This document shows, one piece after another, positions 27,202-36,414 of a stretch of DNA of 64,000 nucleotides. Both the position numbers and the translations under genes were made by a program. The notes beneath the pieces are model-generated. The model made no database searches. It was not told the origin of the DNA and was given only the letters and a program-made list of their open reading frames with translations. How positions within the stretch are numbered: the stretch's first letter is position 1; every line of letters starts with the position of its first letter. The stretch lies in contig NZ_RZHE01000012.1 of the NCBI RefSeq assembly GCF_003989825.1, positions 62,001 to 126,000 on the forward strand, in the 5' to 3' direction. This stretch comes from Vreelandella populi (GTDB lineage: Bacteria > Pseudomonadota > Gammaproteobacteria > Pseudomonadales > Halomonadaceae).

Positions 27202-27415
27202 ATAGTGCCCTCTTCTAGCCTCATATCACAAAAGCCTAAATCACTCTGGCGAAGTTGATTGAGTACGTTACGCTGAAAATATCCTGTTTGCGCATGGATG
27301 CAGCTGACCTTCCGTGCTGACCCCCTGATAGGACCCATACGTTGTTTCTTTGGCCGCGGGATGCGTTTACGCGCTGGCGGCCGGTACCGTAAGAACCAGA
27401 CGAAGAGGAACCAGG

Positions 27416-28732
27416 ATGGCGACAAAACCAAAAGGTAACGGCGGCGGCAAGTCTTCTGATACGGGTAAGCCGATCAATTCAGTCTCGTGCGGGGCTGAGC
27501 AGCTTCTTTTGACGGCGCTGGAGCGGGGTAGCCACTGCCTGGAAACTGGGCGCTTTCTGATCAGTTATCGGGAAGGGTTGTTGGAAGAGGGGATTAAATC
27601 CCTGAAGGATCGCAAGTTTCGGGTAGCGGATGCGCGTGACTTTGCAGACCAGGCGGTGAGCCTTGAAGATGCCGGCGATGCCGAGGCCATGGTGTTCCCG
27701 GAACTGGGCGTGGCGCTTGTAGGGGGCGACGCCTTGCAGCAGCACGGCATGAGCATTTACGACGACGTATTCACCCAGGGCCCGATCGAAATCATCGAGC
27801 CTGAGTATTTTGCCTTCGCGGAAAACTCGGAGTACCTGCGGGGCTTTCTGCGCGCGGCGAGTACTATTGCGCAGGATCTTGGCGTTGACCGGGGGATGGA
27901 CGAGGGCGAAGAAGAGAATCCGGCGGATACGAATGGCGTTACCTGGGGGCTTGCCCGGTGCAAGGTGGCGCAAAGCCGCTGGAGCGGCGCCGGTATCAAG
28001 GTCGCCGTGCTGGATTCAGGCATGGACCTGGGGCACCCCGATTTTGCAGGCAGGCCATTTGATAGCCGCTCATTTGTCGGGCAGCCGGTTCAGGATATCA
28101 ACGGGCACGGCACGCACTGTATCGGCACGGCCTGCGGCCCCCGGGTGGCGTCTGGAAGTACGCCGGGGTATGGCGTCGCGTTTGATGCCGAAGTGCTGGT
28201 AGGCAAAGTGCTGACCAACTCCGGAAGCAGTACCGGGGCAAGCGTGCTGGCCGGATTGAACTGGGCCGTGGCCAACCGTTGCGAAGTGATCTCGATGTCT
28301 CTGGGTAGCCAAAGCCCTGTGCAGGCGGCGTTTACCAACGCGGGCGCGGCTGCGCTACGCAACGGCTGCCTGGTGATTGCCGCAGCGGGCAACGAGGGAA
28401 TGAATACCGGCTCGCCTGCCAATTCACCCACCATGCTATCGGTGGCCTCGCTTGACCCCAACTTGCGGCCTTCGAGCTTTTCCAATTACGGTAAGATTGA
28501 TATATCCGCCCCCGGGCGGGATGTCTTCTCATCTTGGCCGCGGCCGATCAACTACCGCACGATCAGCGGTACCAGCATGGCAACGCCCCACGTGGCAGGC
28601 TGTGCCGCGCTCTGGGCGCAGTCGGATGCATCGCTCAGAGGTATGAACCTGTGGCGGCGGTTGGTGGATTCTGCGCAGAGCCTGTCTTTCCCCGAGGCTC
28701 GCGTAGGCGCGGGGCTGGTACAGGCGCCTTAA
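27416..28732 (+). CDS. S8 family serine peptidase (subtilase)
   Basis: A 438-residue subtilisin-like protease. Catalytic residues are clear: Asp200 in VAVLDSGMD, His231 in NGHGTHCIG, Asn in IAAAGNEG and Ser387 in SGTSMATPHVAG. Residues 1-170 form a pro-region-like domain without a typical signal peptide, so export route or cytosolic action is uncertain. The start is set by AGGA close upstream; the open frame before it is arginine-rich and unlikely to be coding. A small gene for a propeptide-like protein follows after 64 bases containing a hairpin. Confidence 0.9.
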   Translation: MATKPKGNGGGKSSDTGKPINSVSCGAEQLLLTALERGSHCLETGRFLISYREGLLEEGIKSLKDRKFRVADARDFADQAVSLEDAGDAEAMVFPELGVALVGGDALQQHGMSIYDDVFTQGPIEIIEPEYFAFAENSEYLRGFLRAASTIAQDLGVDRGMDEGEEENPADTNGVTWGLARCKVAQSRWSGAGIKVAVLDSGMDLGHPDFAGRPFDSRSFVGQPVQDINGHGTHCIGTACGPRVASGSTPGYGVAFDAEVLVGKVLTNSGSSTGASVLAGLNWAVANRCEVISMSLGSQSPVQAAFTNAGAAALRNGCLVIAAAGNEGMNTGSPANSPTMLSVASLDPNLRPSSFSNYGKIDISAPGRDVFSSWPRPINYRTISGTSMATPHVAGCAALWAQSDASLRGMNLWRRLVDSAQSLSFPEARVGAGLVQAP

Positions 28733-28746
28733 TGCGCTGATAATCT

Positions 28747-28772
28747 CTGGGTAGCAGCGTTTGGCTGCCCAG
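28747..28772 (+). terminator. Hairpin between protease and its small partner gene
   Basis: CTGGGTAGC / GCTGCCCAG, nine pairs including one G-U, with an eight-base loop, and no T tract. It could attenuate read-through or stabilise the 5' part of the message. Confidence 0.4.
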
Positions 28773-28796
28773 GGAAACCACCTCGGAGACACAACG

Positions 28797-29036
28797 ATGC
28801 AGAAGATTGAGCTGTGGATCATCACTATCTCAAGTGATCAGTCGATCACCGATATCGCGGCACGCCTGAAAGCGGAAGGTCTAACGATCAGGGATCTGCT
28901 TGAAGATATCGGCTGTATTACCGGTGCGGCCGATAATGCCACGGCCGAGCGCTTGAAATATATCGAGGGCGTAGTGGATATTGCCCCGGATATGCCGTTC
29001 GGGATAGGTCAGCCCGGTTCAAATGAGACCTGGTAA
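28797..29036 (+). CDS. Small protein resembling a stand-alone subtilisin propeptide/I9 inhibitor
   Basis: An 80-residue protein starting MQKIELWIITISSDQSITDI, with a predicted beta-alpha-beta pattern and a conserved-looking end ERLKYIEGVVDIAPDMPFGI. The final V-x-x-I-x-P-D segment resembles the C-terminal tail of subtilase propeptides, which lies in the protease active site. It lies directly after the S8 protease on the same strand. Role as chaperone or inhibitor of that protease is inferred from context and shape, not from a clear family match. Confidence 0.6.
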   Translation: MQKIELWIITISSDQSITDIAARLKAEGLTIRDLLEDIGCITGAADNATAERLKYIEGVVDIAPDMPFGIGQPGSNETW

Positions 29037-29082
29037 GCGCCATGCTTAAGGGCTGGCGCGCCTTCTAGGTTAGGTAAAATGT

Positions 29083-29475
29083 ATGTCCCCACCGTTGCTA
29101 CTGTTACTAGCCGATATCATTTTGGTTATTCACGTGCTCTTCGTGGCGTTTGTCGTGTTTGGCCTGCTTGCCATTTACGCGGGCTATTTTCTGAAGTGGC
29201 AGTGGGTACGGCATAAAGTCTTCCGTGTTATCCACCTGTGCGCCATTGGCTATGTGGTGGGGCAGACATGGCTGGGGGTGATTTGCCCTTTAACCACCTG
29301 GGAAATGGCGCTGCGTGAGCAGGCAGGAGCCGCTACCTATTCAGGCTCTTTTATTCAGCACTGGCTACAGGGTCTGCTTTACTACAGCGCGCCGGAATGG
29401 GTATTTGTCGCGCTGTATACGGTGTTTGGCAGTCTGGTGCTTGCTAGTTGGTGGGTGGTGCGGCCTGGTCGTTAA
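29083..29475 (+). CDS. DUF2784 family membrane protein
   Basis: A 130-residue protein with four hydrophobic segments. LLADIILVIHVLFVAFVVFG, the WVRHKVFRVIHL loop and GVICPLTTWEMALREQAG with QHWLQGLLYY are the DUF2784 hallmarks. Function unknown. It ends 15 bases from the convergent kynurenine-pathway operon. Confidence 0.88.
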   Translation: MSPPLLLLLADIILVIHVLFVAFVVFGLLAIYAGYFLKWQWVRHKVFRVIHLCAIGYVVGQTWLGVICPLTTWEMALREQAGAATYSGSFIQHWLQGLLYYSAPEWVFVALYTVFGSLVLASWWVVRPGR

Positions 29476-29490
29476 AGCTGCCATCAATCC

Positions 29491-30249
29491 TTATAGATAA
29501 TCCAGCACGTCAAAGTGATCGCATGCCGGTAAATCAAGCAGCTCTGCCTTCACGTTGGCGGCGCGAAGGGCGGTGACAAAGTCGTGCCCCTGTTTACGAA
29601 AAGTGGGTGGGTCGTTTTCAGCGATCACCACTTGGCAGGGCGGCAGCTGTGCTAGCTCGCCAAACAGCGGACTTAATGCGCGTGCCTGGGCCAGGTTGAG
29701 GCCTAGCGGCTCGTTAACGTAGGTGTCCACCAGCGGGGTCAGGTCGTAAACGCCGCTGACCAGCACCAGCTTATCAATCGGCACTCTGCCGCTGGTGGCT
29801 ACCCAGTAAGCCAGTTGGGCACCTGCGCTATGGCCGCTTAGACGTATCGACCACACGCCACCGCTGTCTGTAAGCGCGTGGTAGGCTTCTTCAAGCCCCT
29901 CAATACACTGAGCCACCATGGTTTCAATAGAGGTTGTTGGGGCCAGGCCGTAGCCCAATGAAGCAAAAGCCATGCCGCGTGCCAGGTAGCGCTCGGCCAA
30001 AAAGTCGGTGGCGGTGTTAGAAAGCTCCTGCCAATAGCCACCGTGGATAAATACCATCAGCGGCCAGGGACCTTCGCCTTTAGGTATAAACAGGTTGAAA
30101 CAAGCCGCCGGGGCGTCGCCTGCGTTAAGTGCTATCGGCGGGTGGCGTTCAGCCAGCTCGCGTCCGGCAGCGGCCTGGCGGGCGAGCGTGGCTTCAAAAT
30201 CCCGAGCGAAATGGCTGGGCGAGTAGGCGAGATCCTGGCTCGTTTCCAT
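29491..30249 (-). CDS. Alpha/beta hydrolase, probable kynurenine formamidase (AFMID type)
   Basis: Hydrolyses N-formylkynurenine to kynurenine in tryptophan breakdown. The 252-residue protein carries HGGYWQEL, the oxyanion signature of animal-type arylformamidases, the nucleophile elbow GHSAGA, an acid in AENDPP and a final active-site His in CDHFDVLDYL. It is unrelated to the metal-dependent KynB formamidase, so no kynB symbol is given. It is the last gene of a four-gene unit with kynureninase and tryptophan 2,3-dioxygenase, which makes the assignment strong. Confidence 0.88.
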   Translation of the reverse strand: METSQDLAYSPSHFARDFEATLARQAAAGRELAERHPPIALNAGDAPAACFNLFIPKGEGPWPLMVFIHGGYWQELSNTATDFLAERYLARGMAFASLGYGLAPTTSIETMVAQCIEGLEEAYHALTDSGGVWSIRLSGHSAGAQLAYWVATSGRVPIDKLVLVSGVYDLTPLVDTYVNEPLGLNLAQARALSPLFGELAQLPPCQVVIAENDPPTFRKQGHDFVTALRAANVKAELLDLPACDHFDVLDYL

Positions 30250-30261
30250 GCTGTTGTCTCC

Positions 30262-31506
30262 TTAGGTCACGGCACTGCGCACATGAAACTGCGCGTCTTG
30301 ATACTCACCACTTTCCACCACCTCGCGAAAGTGCTTGGCGGCCTGCCATACGTCTTCAAAGCTGAGATAAAGCGGCGTAAAACCAAAGCGCATCAGCCCA
30401 GGCTCCCGGTAGTCGCCAATCACGCCGCGCGCAATCAGCGCCTGAACGATGGCGTAACCGTTTTGTGTGTCGATCAGTGATACCTGGCTGCCGCGCTCGC
30501 TGGCTGCGGGCGTAATATCCTCAATGCCATGGGAATCATAAAGATCGCTTAAGCATTCACGAAACAGGTCGCTCATAGCCAGGCTTTTCTCACGCAGGGC
30601 TTGCATGTCCACCTCAGTCCACATGGTAAGCGAAGCTTCTAGGGCCGAGTAGATAAGCGCCGAGTGCGTGCCGGTACGAAAGCGGGAAATGTCGCCTGCC
30701 GGAGAGTAGTCGGCATCAAACGCAAAGGGCGAGGCGTGGCCGTGCCAACCGGAAAGGGGCTGCCAGCCGCCGTCTTGATAGTCGCTGTGCACATACAGAA
30801 AAGCCGGCGCGCCGGGGCCACCGTTCAGGTACTTGTAGGTGCAGCCCACTGCATAGCGTGCATCGCTGCCGTTCAAGTCGATAGGCAGGGCGCCTGCCGA
30901 GTGGGCCAAATCCCAGATCACTTCGGCGCCGTGGGCATGTACCAGCTGGGTGGTTTCGGCCATATTGCGTAGTTTGCCGGTGCGGTAGTTCACCTGACTA
31001 AGCACGACAACCGCCACGCCTTCCAGGTGTTCAGCAAGGTTTGCGTCTTCGGGCAGAAAACGGTGCTCGGCGCCGCTTAACCGGCAAAAACCTTGGGCAA
31101 TGTAGCCATCGGTCGGGAAGTTGCCACCTTCGGAAAGCACGGCCCGGCGGTCGTTCTGGCATTGACCCAGGATATATCCTAAAAGCTTGAAAATATTCAG
31201 GGTGATATTGTCGGTCACGCAGACTTCACCACTTTGCGCGCCAATCACCGGGGCCAATAAATTGCCGAGGCGCTCCGGAGCATCGAACCAGCCTTGGTTC
31301 CAGCCCTTGATCAGCTCATCGCGCCACTGGTCCAGCGTATCATCAACGGCTTGTTTGGCCGCACTGGGTTGGGCACCCAAGGAGTTGCCATCCAGGTAAA
31401 GTACGCCTTCCGGCAGGGCGAAGCGGTGTTTGAAATCGGCCAGCGGGTCTTGCTGATCGCGTTCACGAACGTAGGCTAGGGTGACACCGTTGAGGCTTGC
31501 GCTCAT
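30262..31506 (-). CDS. kynU: Kynureninase
   Basis: PLP enzyme cleaving kynurenine to anthranilate and alanine; 414 residues, the normal length. The N-terminus has LDGNSLGAQPSAAKQAV; the PLP lysine lies in GCTYKYLNGGPGAPAFLYVH, an unmistakable kynureninase block. SHSAG-type phosphate and carboxylate contacts are in DLAHSAGALPIDL. AGGAG precedes the ATG. It lies 76 bases after tryptophan dioxygenase and 12 bases before the formamidase gene. Confidence 0.95.
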   Translation of the reverse strand: MSASLNGVTLAYVRERDQQDPLADFKHRFALPEGVLYLDGNSLGAQPSAAKQAVDDTLDQWRDELIKGWNQGWFDAPERLGNLLAPVIGAQSGEVCVTDNITLNIFKLLGYILGQCQNDRRAVLSEGGNFPTDGYIAQGFCRLSGAEHRFLPEDANLAEHLEGVAVVVLSQVNYRTGKLRNMAETTQLVHAHGAEVIWDLAHSAGALPIDLNGSDARYAVGCTYKYLNGGPGAPAFLYVHSDYQDGGWQPLSGWHGHASPFAFDADYSPAGDISRFRTGTHSALIYSALEASLTMWTEVDMQALREKSLAMSDLFRECLSDLYDSHGIEDITPAASERGSQVSLIDTQNGYAIVQALIARGVIGDYREPGLMRFGFTPLYLSFEDVWQAAKHFREVVESGEYQDAQFHVRSAVT

Positions 31507-31582
31507 ATCAATACTCCTGACAATCGAAGGCCATCATTTTCAACGCGGGCCAGAGGAACCGGGCCCGTACCAGCACTAGGCG

Positions 31583-32416
31583 TTAAACAGTTGTTCTAAC
31601 GCTCCAAAGCTCGGGGAAAAACTGCAGATCAAGTGCCTTGACCAGGTAGTTGACCCCCGCCGTTCCACCGGTGCCGCGCCGGTAGCCAATGATGCGCTCG
31701 ACGGTTTTCATGTGATTGAAACGCCAGCGCTGGAAATTGAATTCGACATCTACCAGCTTTTCGGCAAGCTCGTACAGATCCCAGTGCTTGTCGCTGTTGC
31801 GGTAAATCTCGGTCCAGGCTGCTTCCACCTCAGGACTGGCCGTATAGGGAACGCTCCAGTCACGCTCGATTTTATCTTGTGGAATTGCAAACCCACGCCG
31901 GGCGAGCAGCTGCAGCACGATGTCGTAAAGGCTGGGGGCATTGAGGCATTCCTGAAGCTTTTGGTAGTGCTTGGGTTTTGCGCGATGCGCTTCAATCAGC
32001 TTGGCGTTCTTGTTGCCCAGCAGGAATTCGATTTCACGGTATTGATAAGACTGAAACCCGGAGCTCTGGCCCAGGCTATCGCGAAAGCTTGCATAATCCG
32101 CCGGGGTCATGGTGACCAGCACTTCCCAGGCTTTGATCAATTGCTCCTGAATCCGGGCCACCCGGCTGAGCATCTTGAAAGCCGGGGAGAGGTTATCCTG
32201 CTGAATATTCGCAGCTGCCCCGTGAGCCTCGTGCAGGCAGAGCTTTATCCAGAGTTCTGACACCTGATGGATGACGATAAACAGTAGCTCGTCGTGCTCT
32301 TTTGATGCCGGGTTCTGGCAGGCAAGCAAGGGTTCCAGATCCAGATACTGACCGTAGCTGATGTCCTGATCCCAGTGGATGGCTTCGTTGTCGACGGTGT
32401 TTTTGGGAGTCGTCAT
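31583..32416 (-). CDS. kynA: Tryptophan 2,3-dioxygenase
   Basis: Haem enzyme opening the indole ring of L-tryptophan to N-formylkynurenine; 277 residues, typical of bacterial tetrameric TDO. SYGQYLDLEPLL, then DELLFIVIHQVSELWIKL and the C-terminal GYRRGTGGTAGVNYL (substrate and haem pocket) are all present, with the haem-ligand histidine in WRFNHMKTVER. The ATG chosen lies 2 bases after the stop of the M20 gene; a TTG three codons upstream would overlap it. The gene order suggests translational coupling. Confidence 0.95.
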   Translation of the reverse strand: MTTPKNTVDNEAIHWDQDISYGQYLDLEPLLACQNPASKEHDELLFIVIHQVSELWIKLCLHEAHGAAANIQQDNLSPAFKMLSRVARIQEQLIKAWEVLVTMTPADYASFRDSLGQSSGFQSYQYREIEFLLGNKNAKLIEAHRAKPKHYQKLQECLNAPSLYDIVLQLLARRGFAIPQDKIERDWSVPYTASPEVEAAWTEIYRNSDKHWDLYELAEKLVDVEFNFQRWRFNHMKTVERIIGYRRGTGGTAGVNYLVKALDLQFFPELWSVRTTV

Positions 32417-32418
32417 TA

Positions 32419-33843
32419 TTAGCAAGCCTGATTAGTTGTTAGTGTTTGCGCCCGTGGTTCGCCTAAATCCCAGAATACGCCAGCGGCAAGCTTTAGTCCC
32501 TGCTCAACAATACTCTCAAGCAGGTGCTCGTCGGGCGCATGCTGATTGCACGAGGGGTAGGAGTGGGGCAGCCAGACCGTGGGTAGGTTGAGTGCCTCGG
32601 AAAAACAGTGATTGGGAATGGTGCCACCCAGGTTAGGTAGAATATATGCCGCTTCCTTCAGGCTCCTTTCTGCTGAATCTGCCACAAAATTGACCCAGGG
32701 GTGGTTTGGGTCAAGCCTTGTTGCCGCGTATCCGCCCAGCATCTCGATCTGAATATCATGGAAGCTGTGGGCATCCAGGTGCTGGCGCAGGTTGCTTTGT
32801 ATTGCCTGCCAGTCGGTGCCTTTCACAAATCGCAGCTGTAGCACCGCTTCGGCGTGTTCCGGAATCGCGCCGACCGGCTTTTGCGTATTGCCTGCGCTAA
32901 TGGCCAGCACTTCCAGCGTATTGGAGCCATACAGGCGTTCGCCGGCGGTCAACTCCTTTTCACCCCAGTTGGGGTTGAGGGCCGGGTCGGTATCGCCACC
33001 GCCGACCGGCAGATCGCGAATCAGGCGGGAAACGTCTTCAGAAATAGCGGGGGCTTTAAGAAAATCGACCTGGATTCTGCCTTCAGGCGAGAGCAGTGTG
33101 GCAATGGCATTACTCAGTACAACGGCTGGGTTGGTGATGACACCGCCCCAGTTGCCTGAGTGGCGGCCGCCGTTACCAGTGTTCAGGGTAAGCTTTAACT
33201 GAACGACGCCGCGCGAACCCAGAAAAAGCGTGGGCATATCGTGGCGAATTCGCGGGCCATCCGAGGCCAGAAAAAAATCAGCTTCAAGCGCTTCTTTATA
33301 GGCTATGCAGGCTTCCTCTAACCCGGGCGAGCCAATCTCTTCGCTCATCTCAAAGAGTATCTTGATGTTGTAGCCCAGCTTGCCCTGGCGCGCCTTGATG
33401 GCTGCCTCAAGCGCGGTGAGATTGATACTATGCTGGCCCTTGTTATCGGCCGTGCCGCGCCCGTAAACGCGTCCTTCCACAAACGTCAGCGCCCATGGGT
33501 TAAGATTATTGGTCCACTTGTCTTCCTGTCCATCGGTGACATCACCATGGCCGTAAAGCAGAAGGGTGGACAGCGCCGGGTCTTCAATGCGCTGGCCGAT
33601 CAGCAGGGGCGGAAAGCCCGGCTTGGGGTTGTCGACTATCTGGCAGGTAAACCCAAGCGCCTCCAGCAGCGGCGATATTTCTTGGGTCAGGTACTCAAGC
33701 AGGGTGTCGCTGCAGGCAGGGTCCTGGCTAACTGTTTTAAGCGTCACACGCCGTGCCAGCGTGTCATAAAAAGTGCCGTCGGCTAGAGCGTTAATCGCCA
33801 GTTTTAAGGCGGCTTCTCGTTCTGAATGTTGCGGTGACTCCAT
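32419..33843 (-). CDS. M20 family metallopeptidase, first gene of the kynurenine operon
   Basis: Dinuclear zinc hydrolase of 474 residues. Metal ligands appear in LLYGHGDVTDGQ, GRGTADNKGQH, EMSEEIGSPGL (with the catalytic Glu) and LASDGPR. The dimerisation domain contains NTGNGGRHSGNWGG. Related enzymes are dipeptidases or acylases. Being first in an operon with tryptophan dioxygenase, it may release tryptophan or a related compound from a peptide or N-acyl form; that role is inferred. Start faces the LysR gene across a palindrome. Confidence 0.87.
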   Translation of the reverse strand: MESPQHSEREAALKLAINALADGTFYDTLARRVTLKTVSQDPACSDTLLEYLTQEISPLLEALGFTCQIVDNPKPGFPPLLIGQRIEDPALSTLLLYGHGDVTDGQEDKWTNNLNPWALTFVEGRVYGRGTADNKGQHSINLTALEAAIKARQGKLGYNIKILFEMSEEIGSPGLEEACIAYKEALEADFFLASDGPRIRHDMPTLFLGSRGVVQLKLTLNTGNGGRHSGNWGGVITNPAVVLSNAIATLLSPEGRIQVDFLKAPAISEDVSRLIRDLPVGGGDTDPALNPNWGEKELTAGERLYGSNTLEVLAISAGNTQKPVGAIPEHAEAVLQLRFVKGTDWQAIQSNLRQHLDAHSFHDIQIEMLGGYAATRLDPNHPWVNFVADSAERSLKEAAYILPNLGGTIPNHCFSEALNLPTVWLPHSYPSCNQHAPDEHLLESIVEQGLKLAAGVFWDLGEPRAQTLTTNQAC

Positions 33844-33957
33844 GGTCTGCCTCTGTCGTTGTGATTTTTAGAGAATGCAAAATAGGTAGTGGTCAACTCA
33901 TACCCAAAGAGTAATTCTTGCCTGACTTTGCGGCTATCATTAATATTTCAAACAATC

Positions 33958-33974
33958 TTTCTAATCGTTAGAAA
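33958..33974. promoter_or_regulatory. Palindromic LysR-type operator between M20 and lysR
   Basis: TTTCTAATCGTTAGAAA: two 7-base arms around TCG, containing the T-N11-A pattern of LysR boxes. It lies 79 bases before the regulator start and 115 bases before the M20 start, in the shared divergent promoter region. Confidence 0.6.
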
Positions 33975-34052
33975 CCACGGTGGCGATTTCATATACGGTG
34001 ATACCTGGTTTTGTATAAAAGCCAGGCGGTTGCAGATAAACTTGGAGGCTCT

Positions 34053-34955
34053 ATGCAGGAACTGAACTTGCGCTACTTTCACAGCGTGGCAAAAACGGGT
34101 TCGCTTTCCGCTGCCGCTGAAGAGCTGCATGTGGCTGTCTCGGCTGTCAGTCGCCAAGTGACCAATCTTGAACAGCGCCTAGGTATCAAGCTATTTAATC
34201 GCCAACCTCGCGGCATGCAGTTAACCGAGGCGGGTAAGCTGCTTCAAGCCTATGCGCTGCGTAACCAGCTTGAAGTGGGTAACGTCATTGCCCAAATGCA
34301 GGAGGTGATGACACGCCAACAGCAGAAAATTACCGTGGCCTGTCCGGATGGCATGGCCTGGCACTTTCTACCCAGCGTCATATCCAGCTTTATCAGCCAA
34401 AGCCCCGATACGCGTTTTGATCTACACGTGGTGGATTCCGTTCGCGCCTCCGAGCTGGTCAAAACGGGAGAGGCGGATATTGCCCTGACTTTCAGCCTTT
34501 CGCCGGATATCGGCATCAAGATTATCTCAAGCCATAGCGCAGCCATCAGCGCGCTGATGACTCAGGATCATCCGCTGGCAAATAAGACGGTGCTGTATGT
34601 GGAGGATCTGAGCCACTACCCGCTGACAATGTCGTTGAATGGCTCAACCATGCGGTATTTATTCGATGTGGCGTGCAGCCTTTCGGGCATCAAAGTGCAA
34701 CCCAGTTTTTCCTGTGATTCATTGGGCGCCACTTACACGATGGTGTGTGAGCACCACAATATGATTGGTCTGTGCAGCGCTGTGGCGGTCAGCGGCAAGA
34801 CCCAGCAAGAGGGTCTGGTATTAAAACCGCTGCAGGAACCGCAGCTGTCGTTGCGAAGCCTTCAGGTTCAAGTCATGGCAGAGCGCCATATGCCTGAACA
34901 TATCGACGCTTTTCTGACATTTCTGGAAGGCGAGCTGGTTGCTGCCAGTCAGTAA
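34053..34955 (+). CDS. LysR family transcriptional regulator of the kynurenine locus
   Basis: A 300-residue regulator. The winged helix reads LNLRYFHSVAKTGSLSAAAE, AVSAVSRQVTNLEQRLGIKL and NRQPRGMQLTEAG; the rest is the effector-binding domain. GGAGG four bases upstream sets the start over an in-frame ATG 42 bases earlier. It is divergent from the M20-kynA-kynU-formamidase operon and convergent with a YfcC-type transporter, so it probably senses a tryptophan or kynurenine-related ligand and controls that operon; target and ligand are inferred. Confidence 0.9.
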   Translation: MQELNLRYFHSVAKTGSLSAAAEELHVAVSAVSRQVTNLEQRLGIKLFNRQPRGMQLTEAGKLLQAYALRNQLEVGNVIAQMQEVMTRQQQKITVACPDGMAWHFLPSVISSFISQSPDTRFDLHVVDSVRASELVKTGEADIALTFSLSPDIGIKIISSHSAAISALMTQDHPLANKTVLYVEDLSHYPLTMSLNGSTMRYLFDVACSLSGIKVQPSFSCDSLGATYTMVCEHHNMIGLCSAVAVSGKTQQEGLVLKPLQEPQLSLRSLQVQVMAERHMPEHIDAFLTFLEGELVAASQ

Positions 34956-34983
34956 GTGCATGCTCGCCTATATTTGGTACTCG

Positions 34984-36414
34984 CTAGAACGGGCCGTAAT
35001 TGATCGCCACGGCCACGCCTACAAACACCGCCCCGGTTACCACCCAGATCAACACCAGCGGAAGCGCGAACTTGAACCACTCCACGTAAGAAATGCGGGC
35101 AATGGCTAAGCAAGCCATCAGTGTGCCCGAAAGCGGAGTAATGATATTGGTGACCGCATCGCCCAGCTTGAAGGTGATAAACGTGGCCTGACGGGTCACG
35201 TCCAGCATATCGCCAATAGGCACCATGATCGGCATGACGATTGCCGCTTGGCCGGTGCCCGAGGTGATCAGCCCGTTGAAGATCAGGTTGAACACGTAGA
35301 GAAGCTCCATCGCGATAATCCTGCCGTGGCCATCCAGCGAGGTAGCCACGCTGTGCACTAAGGTGTCGATGAGCTGAGCCTGCTTCAACAGCACGATGAC
35401 CGCCGCCGCCACGCCGACAACCAGCGCCCCGTACATTACCTCGCCCGCACCATTCATCAGGCGTTTGATAAAGGCGTTGGGCGAAATCCGACCGATGAAC
35501 GCTGTTGCGATACCCAGCATGATAAAAGTGGCGGAAAGCTGAGGAATGCCCCAGTCCCGGTTGAAGGCACCGAACAGGAAAAAGCCAATGGCCAGGGGAA
35601 ATAGTGCCAGCACTACCTTATGGGTAAGGGTAAAGGTGGGATGGGCATCCGGCTGGCTATCGTAGCCCGCGCTTTCGAACGCCTCAGCACCCATTACGCT
35701 TAACCTGGGATCCTGCTTGATACGCTTGGCGTAGCGGCAGATATAGGCGGCGGTAATGGCCAAGAAGACCACAAAGATCGCGCCGCGGTACATGAAGCCT
35801 GAAAACAGCGGAAGCTCGGCAATAGTCTGGCCGGTGACGGTCACGGTGGGGTCGAACACGCCAGCGCCAAAACCGGCGTAGGAACCCAGGAAAATGATGG
35901 CGACTCCGACGATAGGGTCAAGCTTCATCGAGCGGGCAAGAATCAGGCCGATAGGAATAAACGCGATCGCCAGGTTGGCGCCCACACCCACCGAAGCAAG
36001 CGTTGCAAAGGTGGCGCAGTAGACGCAGATAAGCACGTTCTGTCGGCCTTGCGCCAGATTGAGCAAACGGTAAATACCGGCGCTGATCGCCCCGGTTGAC
36101 TCGATAACCTTCAATACGCCGCCAACAATCAGGATAAGGAAGATTAGCGTAGATGCTGCCACCAGCCCGTTGTGGATAGCGGTGAAGAGATCCATGACGT
36201 TAAGGGGCGCGGCCTCGATATAACGAAAGCTGTCGGTGGCCACCTGGGTGAGGCCATTGGCGGTGCTGCGCTCATAGGTACCGGCAGGAATGATATAGGA
36301 GGCCAATAAAACCAGGATCATGAAGCCGAAAAGGATAATGAAGACATCCGGCATGGGCAGCTTTTTCTTGACTCGCGCAGCGCCTGCCTCGCCTGGGGTG
36401 GTCTTTGAGGACAT
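34984..36414 (-). CDS. YfcC family (DcuC-like) transporter
   Basis: A 476-residue inner-membrane carrier with about 12 hydrophobic segments. The N-terminus MPDVFIILFGFMILVLLASY and the FGAGVFDPTVTVTGQTIAEL and SGTGQAAIVMPIMVPIGDML stretches are typical of YfcC proteins, related to the DcuC/C4-dicarboxylate carriers and AbgT. Such proteins may import peptides, arginine or small acids. It lies 28 bases from the convergent LysR gene, so it could supply the substrate of the kynurenine operon; this is context inference. GGAG precedes the ATG. Confidence 0.85.
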   Translation of the reverse strand: MSSKTTPGEAGAARVKKKLPMPDVFIILFGFMILVLLASYIIPAGTYERSTANGLTQVATDSFRYIEAAPLNVMDLFTAIHNGLVAASTLIFLILIVGGVLKVIESTGAISAGIYRLLNLAQGRQNVLICVYCATFATLASVGVGANLAIAFIPIGLILARSMKLDPIVGVAIIFLGSYAGFGAGVFDPTVTVTGQTIAELPLFSGFMYRGAIFVVFLAITAAYICRYAKRIKQDPRLSVMGAEAFESAGYDSQPDAHPTFTLTHKVVLALFPLAIGFFLFGAFNRDWGIPQLSATFIMLGIATAFIGRISPNAFIKRLMNGAGEVMYGALVVGVAAAVIVLLKQAQLIDTLVHSVATSLDGHGRIIAMELLYVFNLIFNGLITSGTGQAAIVMPIMVPIGDMLDVTRQATFITFKLGDAVTNIITPLSGTLMACLAIARISYVEWFKFALPLVLIWVVTGAVFVGVAVAINYGPF

